The notes beneath the pieces are model-generated. The model worked only from the letters and a program-made list of their open reading frames with translations. It did no database searches and was not told the DNA's origin. Below are positions 25,498 through 32,837 of a stretch of 47,290 nucleotides of DNA, in pieces; position 1 is the first letter of the stretch; every line of letters begins with the position of its first letter. Both the position numbers and the translations under genes were made by a program. The stretch comes from Fredinandcohnia onubensis (GTDB lineage: Bacteria > Bacillota > Bacilli > Bacillales > Bacillaceae_L), in assembly GCF_031181385.1 (NCBI RefSeq), contig NZ_JAPSKV010000019.1, positions 1-47,290 of the forward strand, given 5' to 3'.

Positions 25498-25971
25498 ATG
25501 GAAAAAAAGCTTCCTCCGAATCATGAGCATATCGATAGCGAGATGATCAAGCTCGAAGTAAATCTCGATAATATGTCAGGTGAATGGTTAGGCTATGTCA
25601 TGGATTTATTATTTGATGCAGGAGCAAATGACGTTTATTATACTCCTATTTATATGAAGAAAAACCGACCGGCTGTCCTTCTACAGCTTCTTTGCTCCAA
25701 AAGCAAATTAGACAAAATGAAAGATATTTTGTTTTCGGAAACAACGACACTAGGATTACGGTATTACCCATTGAGCGTTCATCGACTCGAGCGAACTTTT
25801 ACAGAAGTTATCACAAAATGGGGTAAGGTTACTGTTAAAGAAGGTATTTTCGAAGGGGAATCTGTTCAAAAATCTCCAGAATACGAAGATTGCCGCCGGA
25901 TCGCAGAAGAAAATGGCATTCCATTGAAAAAAGTATATGAAGAGGTTTGGAAAGAGATCAATAATCGGTAA
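25498..25971 (+). CDS. Stand-alone LarC2-like domain (nickel insertion protein, DUF111 C-terminal part)
   Basis: 157 residues that match the C-terminal half of LarC, the CTP-dependent cyclometallase that inserts nickel into the pincer cofactor of lactate racemase-type enzymes. Recognisable pieces are LEVNLDNMSGEWLGYVMDLLFDAGANDVYYTPIYMKKNRPAVLLQLLC, cited as separate motifs VNLDNM, AGANDVYYTPI and KKNRP, then FSETTTLGLR and SPEYEDC. No LarC1, LarB, LarE or LarA gene is beside it. In lactobacilli LarC1 and LarC2 are joined by a programmed frameshift; here LarC2 is alone with its own ATG and GGGAAGGG site. It may serve a nickel-pincer epimerase elsewhere in the genome. Confidence 0.78.
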   Translation: MEKKLPPNHEHIDSEMIKLEVNLDNMSGEWLGYVMDLLFDAGANDVYYTPIYMKKNRPAVLLQLLCSKSKLDKMKDILFSETTTLGLRYYPLSVHRLERTFTEVITKWGKVTVKEGIFEGESVQKSPEYEDCRRIAEENGIPLKKVYEEVWKEINNR

Positions 25972-25979
25972 AATACTTG

Positions 25980-26072
25980 GCTTATGGCTGTTATTTAGAA
26001 TTTATGGCTGTTAGCAAACTGCTTATGGCTGTTATTTAGGTTTTACGGCTGTTAGCACATCGCTTATGGCTG
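25980..26072. repeat. 41-base tandem repeat, 2.3 copies
   Basis: Units start at 25980, 26021 and 26062 with GCTTATGGCTG. Each 41-base unit contains two TTA(T/C)GGCTGTTA half-repeats. It lies between the larC2-like gene and the amidase and has no reading frame of note. Confidence 0.8.
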
Positions 26073-26113
26073 ATTGTTAAATTTGCAACAGATTAACTAA
26101 ATCCAACATATAA

Positions 26114-26137
26114 AAACCCACTGAAGCCAGTGGGTTA
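26114..26137 (-). terminator. Terminator of the amidase gene
   Basis: AACCCACTG pairs with CAGTGGGTT; reading leftward it is followed by a T-run. It overlaps the end of the gene. Confidence 0.8.
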
Positions 26138-27184
26138 CATATCATTTAATTCCATCTGAATATATTTCCTAGTATTCGGACCATAAATCCCATCATCTGC
26201 TAGAGCAGCGTACATCGATTGAAATCTTCTAACAGCATCTTCTGTTAAAGGACCATAGCTGCCATCAATCATTTTAGGATCAAAGTTAATATGCTTTAAA
26301 GCACGTTGGATCATACGAACTTCTTCACCTTTGTCGCCACGTCCCCAAACCCCGGTAGGAAGTGGAAACTCGTCGTCGGTCGAATTGTTCTGTTTGATAA
26401 CTTCCTCAAGCTTTCTTAATGTGGCTGGCCCAACTAGCCCATCCACAATTAACCCATATCTTTTCTGGAAGCGCATGACTGCACGTTCGGTTGCAGGACC
26501 GAAGCTTCCATCAGCACCATAAGGAGACATTGAAAAACCAGCTTTAATTAAATCTTCTTGGATTTCCTTTACAAATGGACCTTTATTTCCTCTTCGAATT
26601 GGCAGTCGTGTTGAAACCCCGGCAACAACAGGCTTTGGATTACTTGTAGGCACTCCCTTAAAATCACGATTAAATGACTCTTGTACATCATTAATAAATT
26701 CTTCCCAAGAAACCCCATGTGGGCGCAATGCATTTTGTGGATCTGATCTTCTAGAAGGGTCTAAAGTGCTATGTGCCACAATATGTCTTTTCGGATCTAA
26801 ATTAAATTTGTCACACAAATAAGCATGGTACCAGACATATCGATTATATGCCTCCTGGAAATTAATTTTCCCTCCATGACAAAGCTCTACACCAATTGCT
26901 GCATCATTTGCATCATCACCAAAACGCTGATTGTCAGCTGTAATATTGTAGCGAACATGCCATGCTTTTTCGTTGAGGGGGATTATTTCTAAAATATATT
27001 TATCATCAATGAAAGTGTGGGCAGAAGCACTTGGCTGTGAACGGTCAAAATAATTTCGATTTCCATAGGCAGTAGATCCTGGGTTCCCTGTATCATGACT
27101 TACGATAAAACGCACCTTTGAAATCTTTTGCCCTGAGCGCGAATTTCCCAAACGAATATAATCTCTTGTAATTGAATACTCCAT
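26135..27184 (-). CDS. N-acetylmuramoyl-L-alanine amidase with two peptidoglycan-binding domains
   Basis: 349-residue cell-wall hydrolase that cuts the bond between muramic acid and the stem peptide. The N-terminal Amidase_2 domain (about 20-150) contains FIVSHDTGN, AIGVELCHGG and the zinc-site HIVAHSTLDPSRRSDP. Two PG_binding_1 repeats follow, with DGSFGPATERAVMRFQKRYG and DGSYGPLTEDAVRRFQSMY. No signal peptide is visible, as in CwlA/XlyA-type enzymes released by a holin or at mother-cell lysis. ATG 27184 is used because GGAGGTGA precedes it; the frame reaches five codons further. It could be a phage relic or a sporulation enzyme. Confidence 0.87.
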   Translation of the reverse strand: MEYSITRDYIRLGNSRSGQKISKVRFIVSHDTGNPGSTAYGNRNYFDRSQPSASAHTFIDDKYILEIIPLNEKAWHVRYNITADNQRFGDDANDAAIGVELCHGGKINFQEAYNRYVWYHAYLCDKFNLDPKRHIVAHSTLDPSRRSDPQNALRPHGVSWEEFINDVQESFNRDFKGVPTSNPKPVVAGVSTRLPIRRGNKGPFVKEIQEDLIKAGFSMSPYGADGSFGPATERAVMRFQKRYGLIVDGLVGPATLRKLEEVIKQNNSTDDEFPLPTGVWGRGDKGEEVRMIQRALKHINFDPKMIDGSYGPLTEDAVRRFQSMYAALADDGIYGPNTRKYIQMELNDM

Positions 27185-27292
27185 TTCATTCACCTCCATG
27201 AATTGTGAGTATAAGCAATCGATTTATTGTATGCGCAACAAGTTTGTACCGTGCTAAAAATATGTATGGAAGGGGATACTGCATTCAACATA

Positions 27293-27324
27293 AAAAAACC
27301 GAAGGACGTTTTCCTTCGGTTTCT
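27293..27324 (-). terminator. Terminator of yfhD
   Basis: CCGAAGGA (27299-27306) pairs with TCCTTCGG (27312-27319); leftward it runs into seven T's. Confidence 0.85.
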
Positions 27325-27334
27325 AGTGTATTAC

Positions 27335-27523
27335 CTATTTCTTTTTTCGTTTCTTTGCTCTTGCATCGGCTGCATTTGAGCGTGCTTGCGCTTCTAAATC
27401 GTCTTGGTCAGCAAGTTCACGTGAGAACTCGACATCACGACCATCAGATTTCATGTTTTGTGGAACCTGTGGTAAGTTCCCTTTGTTCTTATCTCGTGAT
27501 TTTTGTCCTCTTGATCTGCCCAT
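27335..27523 (-). CDS. yfhD: YfhD family small protein
   Basis: 62-residue basic, hydrophilic protein starting MGRSRGQKSRDKNK. Its core GRDVEFSRELADQDDLEAQ and the lysine-rich C terminus AKKRKKK match the YfhD family of Bacillus. ATG 27523 follows AGGATGG. Function is not established, although the family is restricted to spore formers. Its place at the head of the yfhD-yfhE-yfhF-recX block is the same as in B. subtilis, which supports the call. Confidence 0.82.
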   Translation of the reverse strand: MGRSRGQKSRDKNKGNLPQVPQNMKSDGRDVEFSRELADQDDLEAQARSNAADARAKKRKKK

Positions 27524-27629
27524 TCTTAACACCATCCTACATAATAGTGGAGAGGTCACAAACGTAACCTGCTCAATTATAGGATGACCTTGAAAAACAA
27601 CTTAAATAAGTGGAAGATACTGATATGTA

Positions 27630-27761
27630 TTAGTGGCGTGCCTGTTTTTTCGTATACCCACCGGCTTGATCAGCCATTTTAAAATCCCTAGAATATGAAA
27701 CCTCTTGCATGCTGCTTAAAGTGCTTTTTGACTTATTGTCACGCTTTTTTTCTTTTGCCAT
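27630..27761 (-). CDS. yfhE: YfhE family small protein
   Basis: 43-residue basic peptide, MAKEKKRDNK at the start and STLSSMQEVSYSRDFKMADQ in the middle, matching the YfhE family. ATG 27761 has GAGG eight bases upstream; an in-frame start 60 bases earlier lacks a ribosome site. Unknown function. It is adjacent to yfhD as in B. subtilis, which makes the identification firm despite the short length. Confidence 0.8.
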   Translation of the reverse strand: MAKEKKRDNKSKSTLSSMQEVSYSRDFKMADQAGGYTKKQARH

Positions 27762-27823
27762 CAAAGATTCCTCACTTTCTAAGTAATGTAGTATTAGTTT
27801 ATCCATTCCAAAAAAATCCAAAC

Positions 27824-27850
27824 AAAAAACCCGTTGAAAATAACGGGTTT
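27824..27850 (-). terminator. Terminator of the acetyltransferase gene
   Basis: AAACCCGTT (27827-27835) pairs with AACGGGTTT (27842-27850); the leftward sequence is T-rich. It overlaps the stop codon. Confidence 0.8.
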
Positions 27851-28406
27851 AAGCCTCTCTTAAATGTTCTTCTACAGTAATGTGTCCAACACGTAAAGTG
27901 TGTAATGTATATAAATCTTTGGAAACCTCAAAAAGATTATAAATATCACCATCAGCATTGATTTGGTCAAGTAAAGACTTTCGCGTTTCATTGGCGAAAG
28001 ACACAAACGGTAGCTTTTGAACAGCTTTTGTTGAACGATGGTTTACTTTTTTAACTCTCATAAAGATCGTTTCTATACCAAGTTCAAAAAAGAGTTCTGC
28101 AAAAAATGCATCCTTTGCTGCTTGATTGTAGCCTTTTCCATGAAATGGTTTGCCAAGCCAAGTACCAAGAAATCCAGCATTGTCTTCAATGTCATATAAA
28201 TTAATCGTTCCAATTGGAGAGCCCCACTCGTCTAAAATGGTACGTGAAATCAATTCACCACGCTCTTCCGCCTCAATCGTTTGCTTTGTTACAAATAAAA
28301 ACTCTTCATAGGAATAAGCCTTTTGACGCACAAATGGGAAGACATCTGGGTGCACCAGTAAGTCATAAAGCGCTTGACAATCCTGAAGTTCACGTTTTTT
28401 TAGCAT
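27849..28406 (-). CDS. GNAT-family N-acetyltransferase (RimJ/RimL-like)
   Basis: 185-residue acetyl-CoA-dependent acetyltransferase. The central part has the GNAT core: ISRTILDEWGSPIGTINLYDI (beta strands), then the acetyl-CoA loop WLGKPFHGKGYNQAAKDAFFAELFFE, with GKGYNQ in place of the usual Q/RxxGxG/A, and IETIFMRVKKVNHRSTKAVQKL near the end. ATG 28406 is chosen because GGAGGGG lies six bases upstream. The upstream DNA on the same strand holds a tRNA-like fold and a 17-base-pair hairpin, so its leader may be regulatory. The acceptor substrate is unknown. Confidence 0.8.
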   Translation of the reverse strand: MLKKRELQDCQALYDLLVHPDVFPFVRQKAYSYEEFLFVTKQTIEAEERGELISRTILDEWGSPIGTINLYDIEDNAGFLGTWLGKPFHGKGYNQAAKDAFFAELFFELGIETIFMRVKKVNHRSTKAVQKLPFVSFANETRKSLLDQINADGDIYNLFEVSKDLYTLHTLRVGHITVEEHLREA

Positions 28407-28450
28407 CAGTTTCCCCTCCATATGAGGACAGACCAGACCTGTGGTAGGAT

Positions 28451-28493
28451 CCACCCTCGAAATTTTTTGTATTGATAAAAAATTTCGGGGTGG
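28451..28493 (-). other. Long inverted repeat in the acetyltransferase leader
   Basis: CCACCC plus CGAAATTTTTT (28451-28468, one bulged T) pairs with AAAAAATTTCG plus GGGTGG (28477-28493). This gives a 17-base-pair stem with an eight-base loop. It shares bases with the T-arm and acceptor strand of the tRNA-like fold next to it, so the two structures cannot form together. Confidence 0.7.
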
Positions 28494-28549
28494 GAATCGA
28501 ACCCACTAGAACCAGTGAAACTGGTGGCGCACCATTTGCCTTCCCTAAA
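28483..28549 (-). ncRNA. tRNA-like element, degenerate tRNA-Glu(UUC)-like
   Basis: Read on the minus strand, TTTAGGG and CCCGAAA can form an acceptor stem with one mismatch. GGC/GCC encloses a D-loop with GG. ACCA/TGGT encloses the seven-base loop GTTTCAC with anticodon UUC. GTGGG/CCCAC encloses the perfect T-loop TTCGATT. It is shorter than a normal tRNA (67 bases), has A instead of U at position 8, a three-base-pair D-stem and no encoded CCA. It is therefore a pseudo-tRNA, an att-site remnant or a tRNA mimic. Confidence 0.45.
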
Positions 28550-28734
28550 GTTAGCCAACATGAATTAGCCAATTTTAAGTTTGTATTTTATTGTTGTGTT
28601 GATCTTTTTTTTACTTCACTCTAGGTATCATACTCGAATCTTTTGTAAAAATAAATAGGTATTTTATGAAATTTTTGTATCAAATTTTTGGAAATTTCGA
28701 CGGTTTTGTAAAGACCTTGATGAATTATGTCGAA

Positions 28735-29643
28735 TCAACCTTTTAAAATGTGACTCAACGCCTGTTCAAGAGTTTTATAGGTAAAAGAGAACCCATGCTC
28801 TTCTAGTTTTTTGGGCAATACTTTTTGGCCTTTTAAAACCAAGATGCTCATCTCACCGAGTAAAACCTCTAAGGCAAATTCAGGTACTGGAAGCCAATGT
28901 GGTCGGTGCATAATAGCACCGAGGGTTTGACCAAAGTGTTTCATATGCATGGGCTGTGGTGCTGTGAAGTTAACTGGGCCATGAACGGATGTATTGTGTA
29001 AAAGAAAATCAACTCCTTTTACAACATCATCAATATGAATCCATGATAACCACTGTTTTCCTGAGCCAATCGTGCCTCCGATGAAAAATTGATAAGGAAG
29101 CACCATACGCGTAAGAGCACCACCATCATCACCAAGAACAACGCCAAAACGTAAGAAACAAGTTCGGATACCTAGGTCAGTTGCTTTCTTTGCTTCGTTT
29201 TCCCAAGCAATAACGGTCTTTGCTAGAAAGTCACTGCCATTTTGCGTAGAATCTTCTGTAAAAGTGTCGTCCTCAGAAGTACCATAGATCCCAATTGCAC
29301 TTGCATTTAACAAGACTTCCGGCTTTTTAGGCAAAGAAGAGATTATACGAAGAACTTCTTTTGTTGCCGTTAATCGGCTTTCTGTCATTCTTTTTTTACG
29401 AGTCTCTGTCCATCTGCCGCTATTCAACGATTCACCAGCAAGGTTAATCATAGCATCCAGTCCTTGTAGCTGGTTTTCTGGGGAACTTGTTGATGTTAGC
29501 CATTCAACATAATGAAGGTTTGAGTGATGACTTGTATAAGTGGTATTTCTTGTTAAAATAAATACTTCGTGATTTTGATCCAAAAGAAAATCCGTAAGCT
29601 TTTTCCCAACAAAGCCAGTTCCACCAGCGATCGCAATCTTCAT
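28735..29643 (-). CDS. yfhF: TIGR01777-type NAD-dependent epimerase/dehydratase-like protein
   Basis: 302 residues with an N-terminal Rossmann fold (KIAIAGGTGFVGKKL) and the short-chain-dehydrogenase-like core DAMINLAGESLNSGRW, NASAIGIYG and LRFGVVLGDDGGALTRM. The C-terminal DUF1731 segment ends in EEHGFSFTYKTLEQALSHIL, the standard layout of the family that includes YfhF and plant SulA/GC1. The reaction is not known; these are often described as sugar-nucleotide epimerase-like. ATG 29643 follows GGGAG. It is divergent from recX, as in B. subtilis. Confidence 0.88.
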   Translation of the reverse strand: MKIAIAGGTGFVGKKLTDFLLDQNHEVFILTRNTTYTSHHSNLHYVEWLTSTSSPENQLQGLDAMINLAGESLNSGRWTETRKKRMTESRLTATKEVLRIISSLPKKPEVLLNASAIGIYGTSEDDTFTEDSTQNGSDFLAKTVIAWENEAKKATDLGIRTCFLRFGVVLGDDGGALTRMVLPYQFFIGGTIGSGKQWLSWIHIDDVVKGVDFLLHNTSVHGPVNFTAPQPMHMKHFGQTLGAIMHRPHWLPVPEFALEVLLGEMSILVLKGQKVLPKKLEEHGFSFTYKTLEQALSHILKG

Positions 29644-29741
29644 TTTTTTCTCCCTTTCCATGCCTTTTCCTACATAATTCAATAAGTTTTCCATTTATCC
29701 TTTAAATTTCTATGCTACTATAAAGGTGAGGTGTAATTCTG

Positions 29742-30557
29742 ATGGCAATTATAGCGAAAATCACAACTCAAAAGAAAAACACAGAGCGATTTAATATTTT
29801 TCTTGATCACGGGAAGGGCGAGGAATATGCTTTCAGCGTTGATCAGGATATTCTTATTTCTTTTCAGCTTAAAAAAGGGATGGAGCTTGATGAGTTAGAT
29901 ATTTCGGAAATTCAGTTTGAGGATGAAGTAAAAAAAGCCTTTAATTTGGCATTGAATTTTTTATCCTATCGAATGCGTTCAACGAAGGAAGTCGTTGATT
30001 ACCTTAAGAAAAAAGAAGTCGATGAACCAATTATTCCAGACGTGATTCATAAACTGGCCGAATATAAATACATTAATGATGAGGAATTTGCGAAAGCGTA
30101 TGTCCAAACACAAATTAATACAACCACAAAAGGTCCTGAGGTTATAAAACAAGAACTTTTTGAAAAAGGAATTGCACAGGACATTTTATTGAAAAGTCTT
30201 GCCCTTTTTACAATGGACGAGCAAGTGAAAAAGGCCATTAAGCTTATTTCAAAAACGATCCCAAAAAACAATAAAGCTTCAGAACGTCAAACAAAACAAA
30301 AAATCGAACAAACCCTTCAAAGAAAAGGTTATTCGTGGGACGTCATTCAAATCGCCATGGAAGAAGCGTCGATTGAGAAGGACACAGATGAAGAGTGGGG
30401 AGCCCTCGAGCATCATGGCATGAAGGTTCATCGTAAATATGAAAAATTGGATGGATGGGAATACGAACAAAAAATGAAACAAGCCCTTTTTCGCAAAGGC
30501 TTTGACTTAGATATGATTGAAAAGTTCATCACCCATATAAAGGATGGAGCGAATTAA
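29742..30557 (+). CDS. recX: RecX, RecA regulator
   Basis: 271-residue regulatory protein that binds RecA filaments and modulates recombination. It is all-helical with three-helix RecX repeats: NFLSYRMRSTKEVVDYLKKKEV, INDEEFAKAYVQTQINTTTKGPEVIKQEL and QRKGYSWDVIQIAMEE. At this length it is the long Bacillus form with an extra N-terminal segment and a C-terminal repeat. AGGTGAGGTG precedes ATG 29742. The 3' end lies just before yfhH, and the pair forms an operon as in B. subtilis. Confidence 0.9.
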   Translation: MAIIAKITTQKKNTERFNIFLDHGKGEEYAFSVDQDILISFQLKKGMELDELDISEIQFEDEVKKAFNLALNFLSYRMRSTKEVVDYLKKKEVDEPIIPDVIHKLAEYKYINDEEFAKAYVQTQINTTTKGPEVIKQELFEKGIAQDILLKSLALFTMDEQVKKAIKLISKTIPKNNKASERQTKQKIEQTLQRKGYSWDVIQIAMEEASIEKDTDEEWGALEHHGMKVHRKYEKLDGWEYEQKMKQALFRKGFDLDMIEKFITHIKDGAN

Positions 30558-30558
30558 C

Positions 30559-30879
30559 ATGCAAGAAAAACGATATAGCCAAATGACAGAATTTGAATTA
30601 AGACAAGAAATTGCTAGCTTAAAAGAACAAGCCCGAAAAGCAGAACAACTTGGCATTGTAAATGAACTTGCTGTGCTCGAACGAAAAGCTTCTATGGCTA
30701 AAGCATATCTCCTTAATCCAGAGGATTACAAACCTGGAGAAACATATGAAATTGATGGTGATCCTGGCAGTTATTTTAAAATCGATTACATCAATGGTGT
30801 ATTTGCTTGGGGACATCGAATGGGTCAAGAGGACAAAGAAGAAGCATTACCAATTTCATTGCTTATTAAAGAAAAATAA
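30559..30879 (+). CDS. yfhH: YfhH family protein (DUF1811)
   Basis: 106 residues. The N-terminal helical part MTEFELRQEIASLKEQARKAEQ is followed by a small beta domain (YKPGETYEIDGDPGSYFKIDYINGVFAWGH) typical of the YfhH fold. No enzymatic motif is visible and function is unknown. ATG 30559 is used, with GGATGGAG upstream inside the end of recX. It is co-transcribed with recX and ends at a strong terminator. Confidence 0.85.
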   Translation: MQEKRYSQMTEFELRQEIASLKEQARKAEQLGIVNELAVLERKASMAKAYLLNPEDYKPGETYEIDGDPGSYFKIDYINGVFAWGHRMGQEDKEEALPISLLIKEK

Positions 30880-30910
30880 AAACCAGAGAGAAACGATCTC
30901 TCTGGTTTTT
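30878..30910. terminator. Bidirectional terminator between yfhH and the YpzG-like gene
   Basis: AAAAACCAGAGAGA (30878-30891) pairs with TCTCTCTGGTTTTT (30897-30910). The T-run on both strands serves two convergent genes. Confidence 0.9.
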
Positions 30911-30913
30911 ATT

Positions 30914-31066
30914 TTATGATTGTTTTCTTGTTTGATGCTCCAATATAATGAGATTTTGTGTACGTCTTGTTTCACCATTAACCTGTGCCCAAGCATGTTT
31001 CGGATTGGCCCATGCTTGTTGAAAAGGATTATTGTACTCATTTCGTTTATAGCCTTTTTTACCCAT
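30914..31066 (-). CDS. YpzG-like small protein
   Basis: 50-residue basic peptide beginning MGKKGYKRNEYNNPFQQAWANPKH and containing VNGETRRTQNLIILEHQTRK, which resembles YpzG-type proteins of Bacillus. ATG 31066 follows a strong GGAGGTG site. Its place between yfhH and sspK suggests a spore or stationary-phase role, but no function is established. The family name is from memory of the motif, so treat it as tentative. Confidence 0.62.
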   Translation of the reverse strand: MGKKGYKRNEYNNPFQQAWANPKHAWAQVNGETRRTQNLIILEHQTRKQS

Positions 31067-31176
31067 TATACGCACCTCCAAGTTATATTCGATTCGATTT
31101 TTTAGACCACGTGATGTGGGTAACAAAGACGAAGATGTCAGGATGTGGCGATCTTAGTCTTTGCTCTTAATAAAAA

Positions 31177-31335
31177 TTAAAAATCGTGTCGTTCACTTGA
31201 AGCCTTCATTCGCTCCTGTGGATGTGTGTTAATGGAACCATCTGCTCTTGTTGAAGCGTATTCTGCCTTTGCTCTAGGCTCACCCTGAAACTTATTACGA
31301 TTCTGGTTTGGGAATCCTCGTTTTTTGTTCCGCAT
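31177..31335 (-). CDS. sspK: Small acid-soluble spore protein K
   Basis: 52-residue minor spore protein with [27 protein letters not shown] and [12 protein letters not shown], all diagnostic of SspK. A strong AGGAGG site lies eight bases before ATG 31335. It is expressed in the forespore. The gene is very short and easily missed. It sits between the YpzG-like gene and yfhP, as expected from Bacillus synteny. A forespore sigma-G promoter is probable upstream. Confidence 0.93.
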   Translation of the reverse strand: MRNKKRGFPNQNRNKFQGEPRAKAEYASTRADGSINTHPQERMKASSERHDF

Positions 31336-31407
31336 GCGAATACCTCCTATAGAAGCAAAATTGGATATCGTGCCAAAAGGGATTTCTCTCCTTTAAACAC
31401 GTATTAC

Positions 31408-31438
31408 TAGTATGGAGTTCTTGGCCTCTTATGATGTA
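31408..31438 (-). promoter_or_regulatory. Possible sigma-G promoter of sspK
   Basis: On the minus strand, CATACTA (the sigma-G -10 consensus) lies at 31414-31408, with TACATC 18 bases upstream as a weak -35. It would start a leader of about 65 bases before sspK. Confidence 0.35.
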
Positions 31439-31493
31439 AAATGAAGAACGTGAATTAATGGTAATCCTTAATCAAGTAATTGGAAGTAATAAG

Positions 31494-31519
31494 CCCCATA
31501 ACAAAACATTGTTATGGGG
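31494..31519 (-). terminator. Hairpin after yfhP
   Basis: CCCCATAACAA (31494-31504) pairs with TTGTTATGGGG (31509-31519) just past the yfhP stop. The T tail is weak. Confidence 0.6.
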
Positions 31520-31527
31520 GAATTGGT

Positions 31528-32511
31528 TTAACTTGGAATGAGCTCAAGTTTCTTACGGAGCTTTTCTTCGCTGAAAATCCAGCCAGTATAGGATGTTGTG
31601 ATATTTAAATCGAGATCTAACTGTACAACGGCAACAAATGGATAATGTCCTTTACTTCGGTACCTTAAGTCAATAAAACGAACTTCATAATAATCATCAT
31701 ACTCATCAACTTCCCATCGATAAACAGGTGAGAAGTGAAGGAATGCAGCTAGGTTCTTGTCCTTTTTCGCAGCATTGATAACAGGTGTATCAGGAACCGG
31801 ACGTTTTGCAAATTTATCGTGTAAAATAAGTTCATTGTTTGTAGAGCGAGCAACATAAAAATACTTCTCTGTTATGACGGCAATATGCCATTGACTAAAT
31901 CGATAGGTTGGAGAAATAATGACCTCCGTGATTTCGTCATCGATTTTAGCACGAACCGCTGCTTCAACCTTATTTCGCATTCGAAATCGAATGATATAAT
32001 AAACCAGAAGGATTGCATAAACCGAAAAGAAAGTGACTCCTGGATGCAGCCCAAGCTTCCACACAATAATTCCTACTAGGTGAATGACGAAGATAAAAGG
32101 GTCAAATGTGTTGATAACACCTAATGCTACCCATTTGTGAGAAAAAGGTCGCAACGCTTGTGTCCCGTATGCGTTAAAAATATCGACAAATACATGGAGA
32201 ATGACACCGATAAAGGTCCACATCCAAAGATGTAACAGATTCGCTTCAGGAAAAAAGAATAAAAGAGCTCCAGTTATCAAAATCGGCCAAAGTAAAACAG
32301 CTGGTATGGAATGTGTAATTCCTCGGTGATTTTTTATATAATGAGCATTGTTTCGTAATTTGAGTATTGTATCAAGATCTGGTGCCTGTGAACCAATTAG
32401 CGTACCAAAGATCACAGCTTGAGTGGTAGCGGGGTTAACCGTAACATTTGGGTCAAGTGTGGCTATGCCACCTAAAGCAAAACCCATAACGATATGTGTT
32501 CCTGTATCCAA
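31528..32511 (-). CDS. yfhP: YfhP family membrane-bound metal-dependent hydrolase
   Basis: 327 residues of the YdjM/YfhP family. The N-terminal THIVMGFALGG, the metal-site residues in GSQAPDLDTILKLRNNAHYIKNHRGITHS (histidines and aspartates), and HVFVDIFNAYGTQAL are the family's signatures. Three to four membrane helices lie at about 70-190, followed by a soluble C-terminal domain. The start is TTG 32511, with AAGGAGG eight bases upstream. The physiological reaction is not known to me. The neighbour mutY is divergent, as in B. subtilis. Confidence 0.88.
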   Translation of the reverse strand: MDTGTHIVMGFALGGIATLDPNVTVNPATTQAVIFGTLIGSQAPDLDTILKLRNNAHYIKNHRGITHSIPAVLLWPILITGALLFFFPEANLLHLWMWTFIGVILHVFVDIFNAYGTQALRPFSHKWVALGVINTFDPFIFVIHLVGIIVWKLGLHPGVTFFSVYAILLVYYIIRFRMRNKVEAAVRAKIDDEITEVIISPTYRFSQWHIAVITEKYFYVARSTNNELILHDKFAKRPVPDTPVINAAKKDKNLAAFLHFSPVYRWEVDEYDDYYEVRFIDLRYRSKGHYPFVAVVQLDLDLNITTSYTGWIFSEEKLRKKLELIPS

Positions 32512-32533
32512 AATGGGACCTCCTTTTTCAAAC

Positions 32534-32658
32534 TTGTCTAGCTTCAGCGCCTAGCCTCTCGAGGTCACAATTCGATTCGTCAAGAAGGTCAGAAAGCAAC
32601 CTTCTAGCCGAATCGTCTTGTGCTTGTCGGGGCTAAACAAGGCGCTTGTGCTTTTCAT
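32534..32658. repeat. Dispersed Bacillus-type palindromic intergenic repeat
   Basis: Outer pair AGCGCCTAGCC...GGGGCTAA..AAGGCGCT with inner arms CGATTCG/CGAATCG and AAGAAGGT/ACCTTCT gives a long imperfect hairpin. The words CTAGCTTCAGCGCC and CTTGTCGGGGCTAA recur between genes in many Bacillaceae genomes, of bcr/REP type. It fills most of the yfhP-mutY gap (32512-32837). Confidence 0.75.
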
Positions 32659-32837
32659 TGTTCCTAAGTTTAATGTAACCAACAATCTCAATTTAAAAAG
32701 ATGTTTGATAAAAATTGAATGGAACACTAATTTCTTTGGGAATTGAGATAGGATTTCAAGAAGAAGGACACGCTTCTTTTTAATGTAGGTAAATTATTTT
32801 AATTTTATCACCTTGGGAGAGGGAATGGTATTAATAA

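Noticed and set aside
26135-27184. Prophage remnant signalled by the amidase
   Set aside because: No holin, integrase, capsid or tail gene is adjacent, and the neighbours are standard Bacillus backbone.
27205-27567. 120-codon plus-strand frame across yfhD
   Set aside because: It runs antisense through yfhD and its terminator; no family resemblance.
28430-28560. T-box riboswitch before the acetyltransferase
   Set aside because: An AGGGTGG stretch is present, but the remaining T-box sequence, specifier loop and following terminator are not.
28390-28572. Minus-strand 60-codon frame over the tRNA-like region
   Set aside because: Its translation just reads through the T-arm and hairpin and overlaps the acetyltransferase start; no ribosome site.
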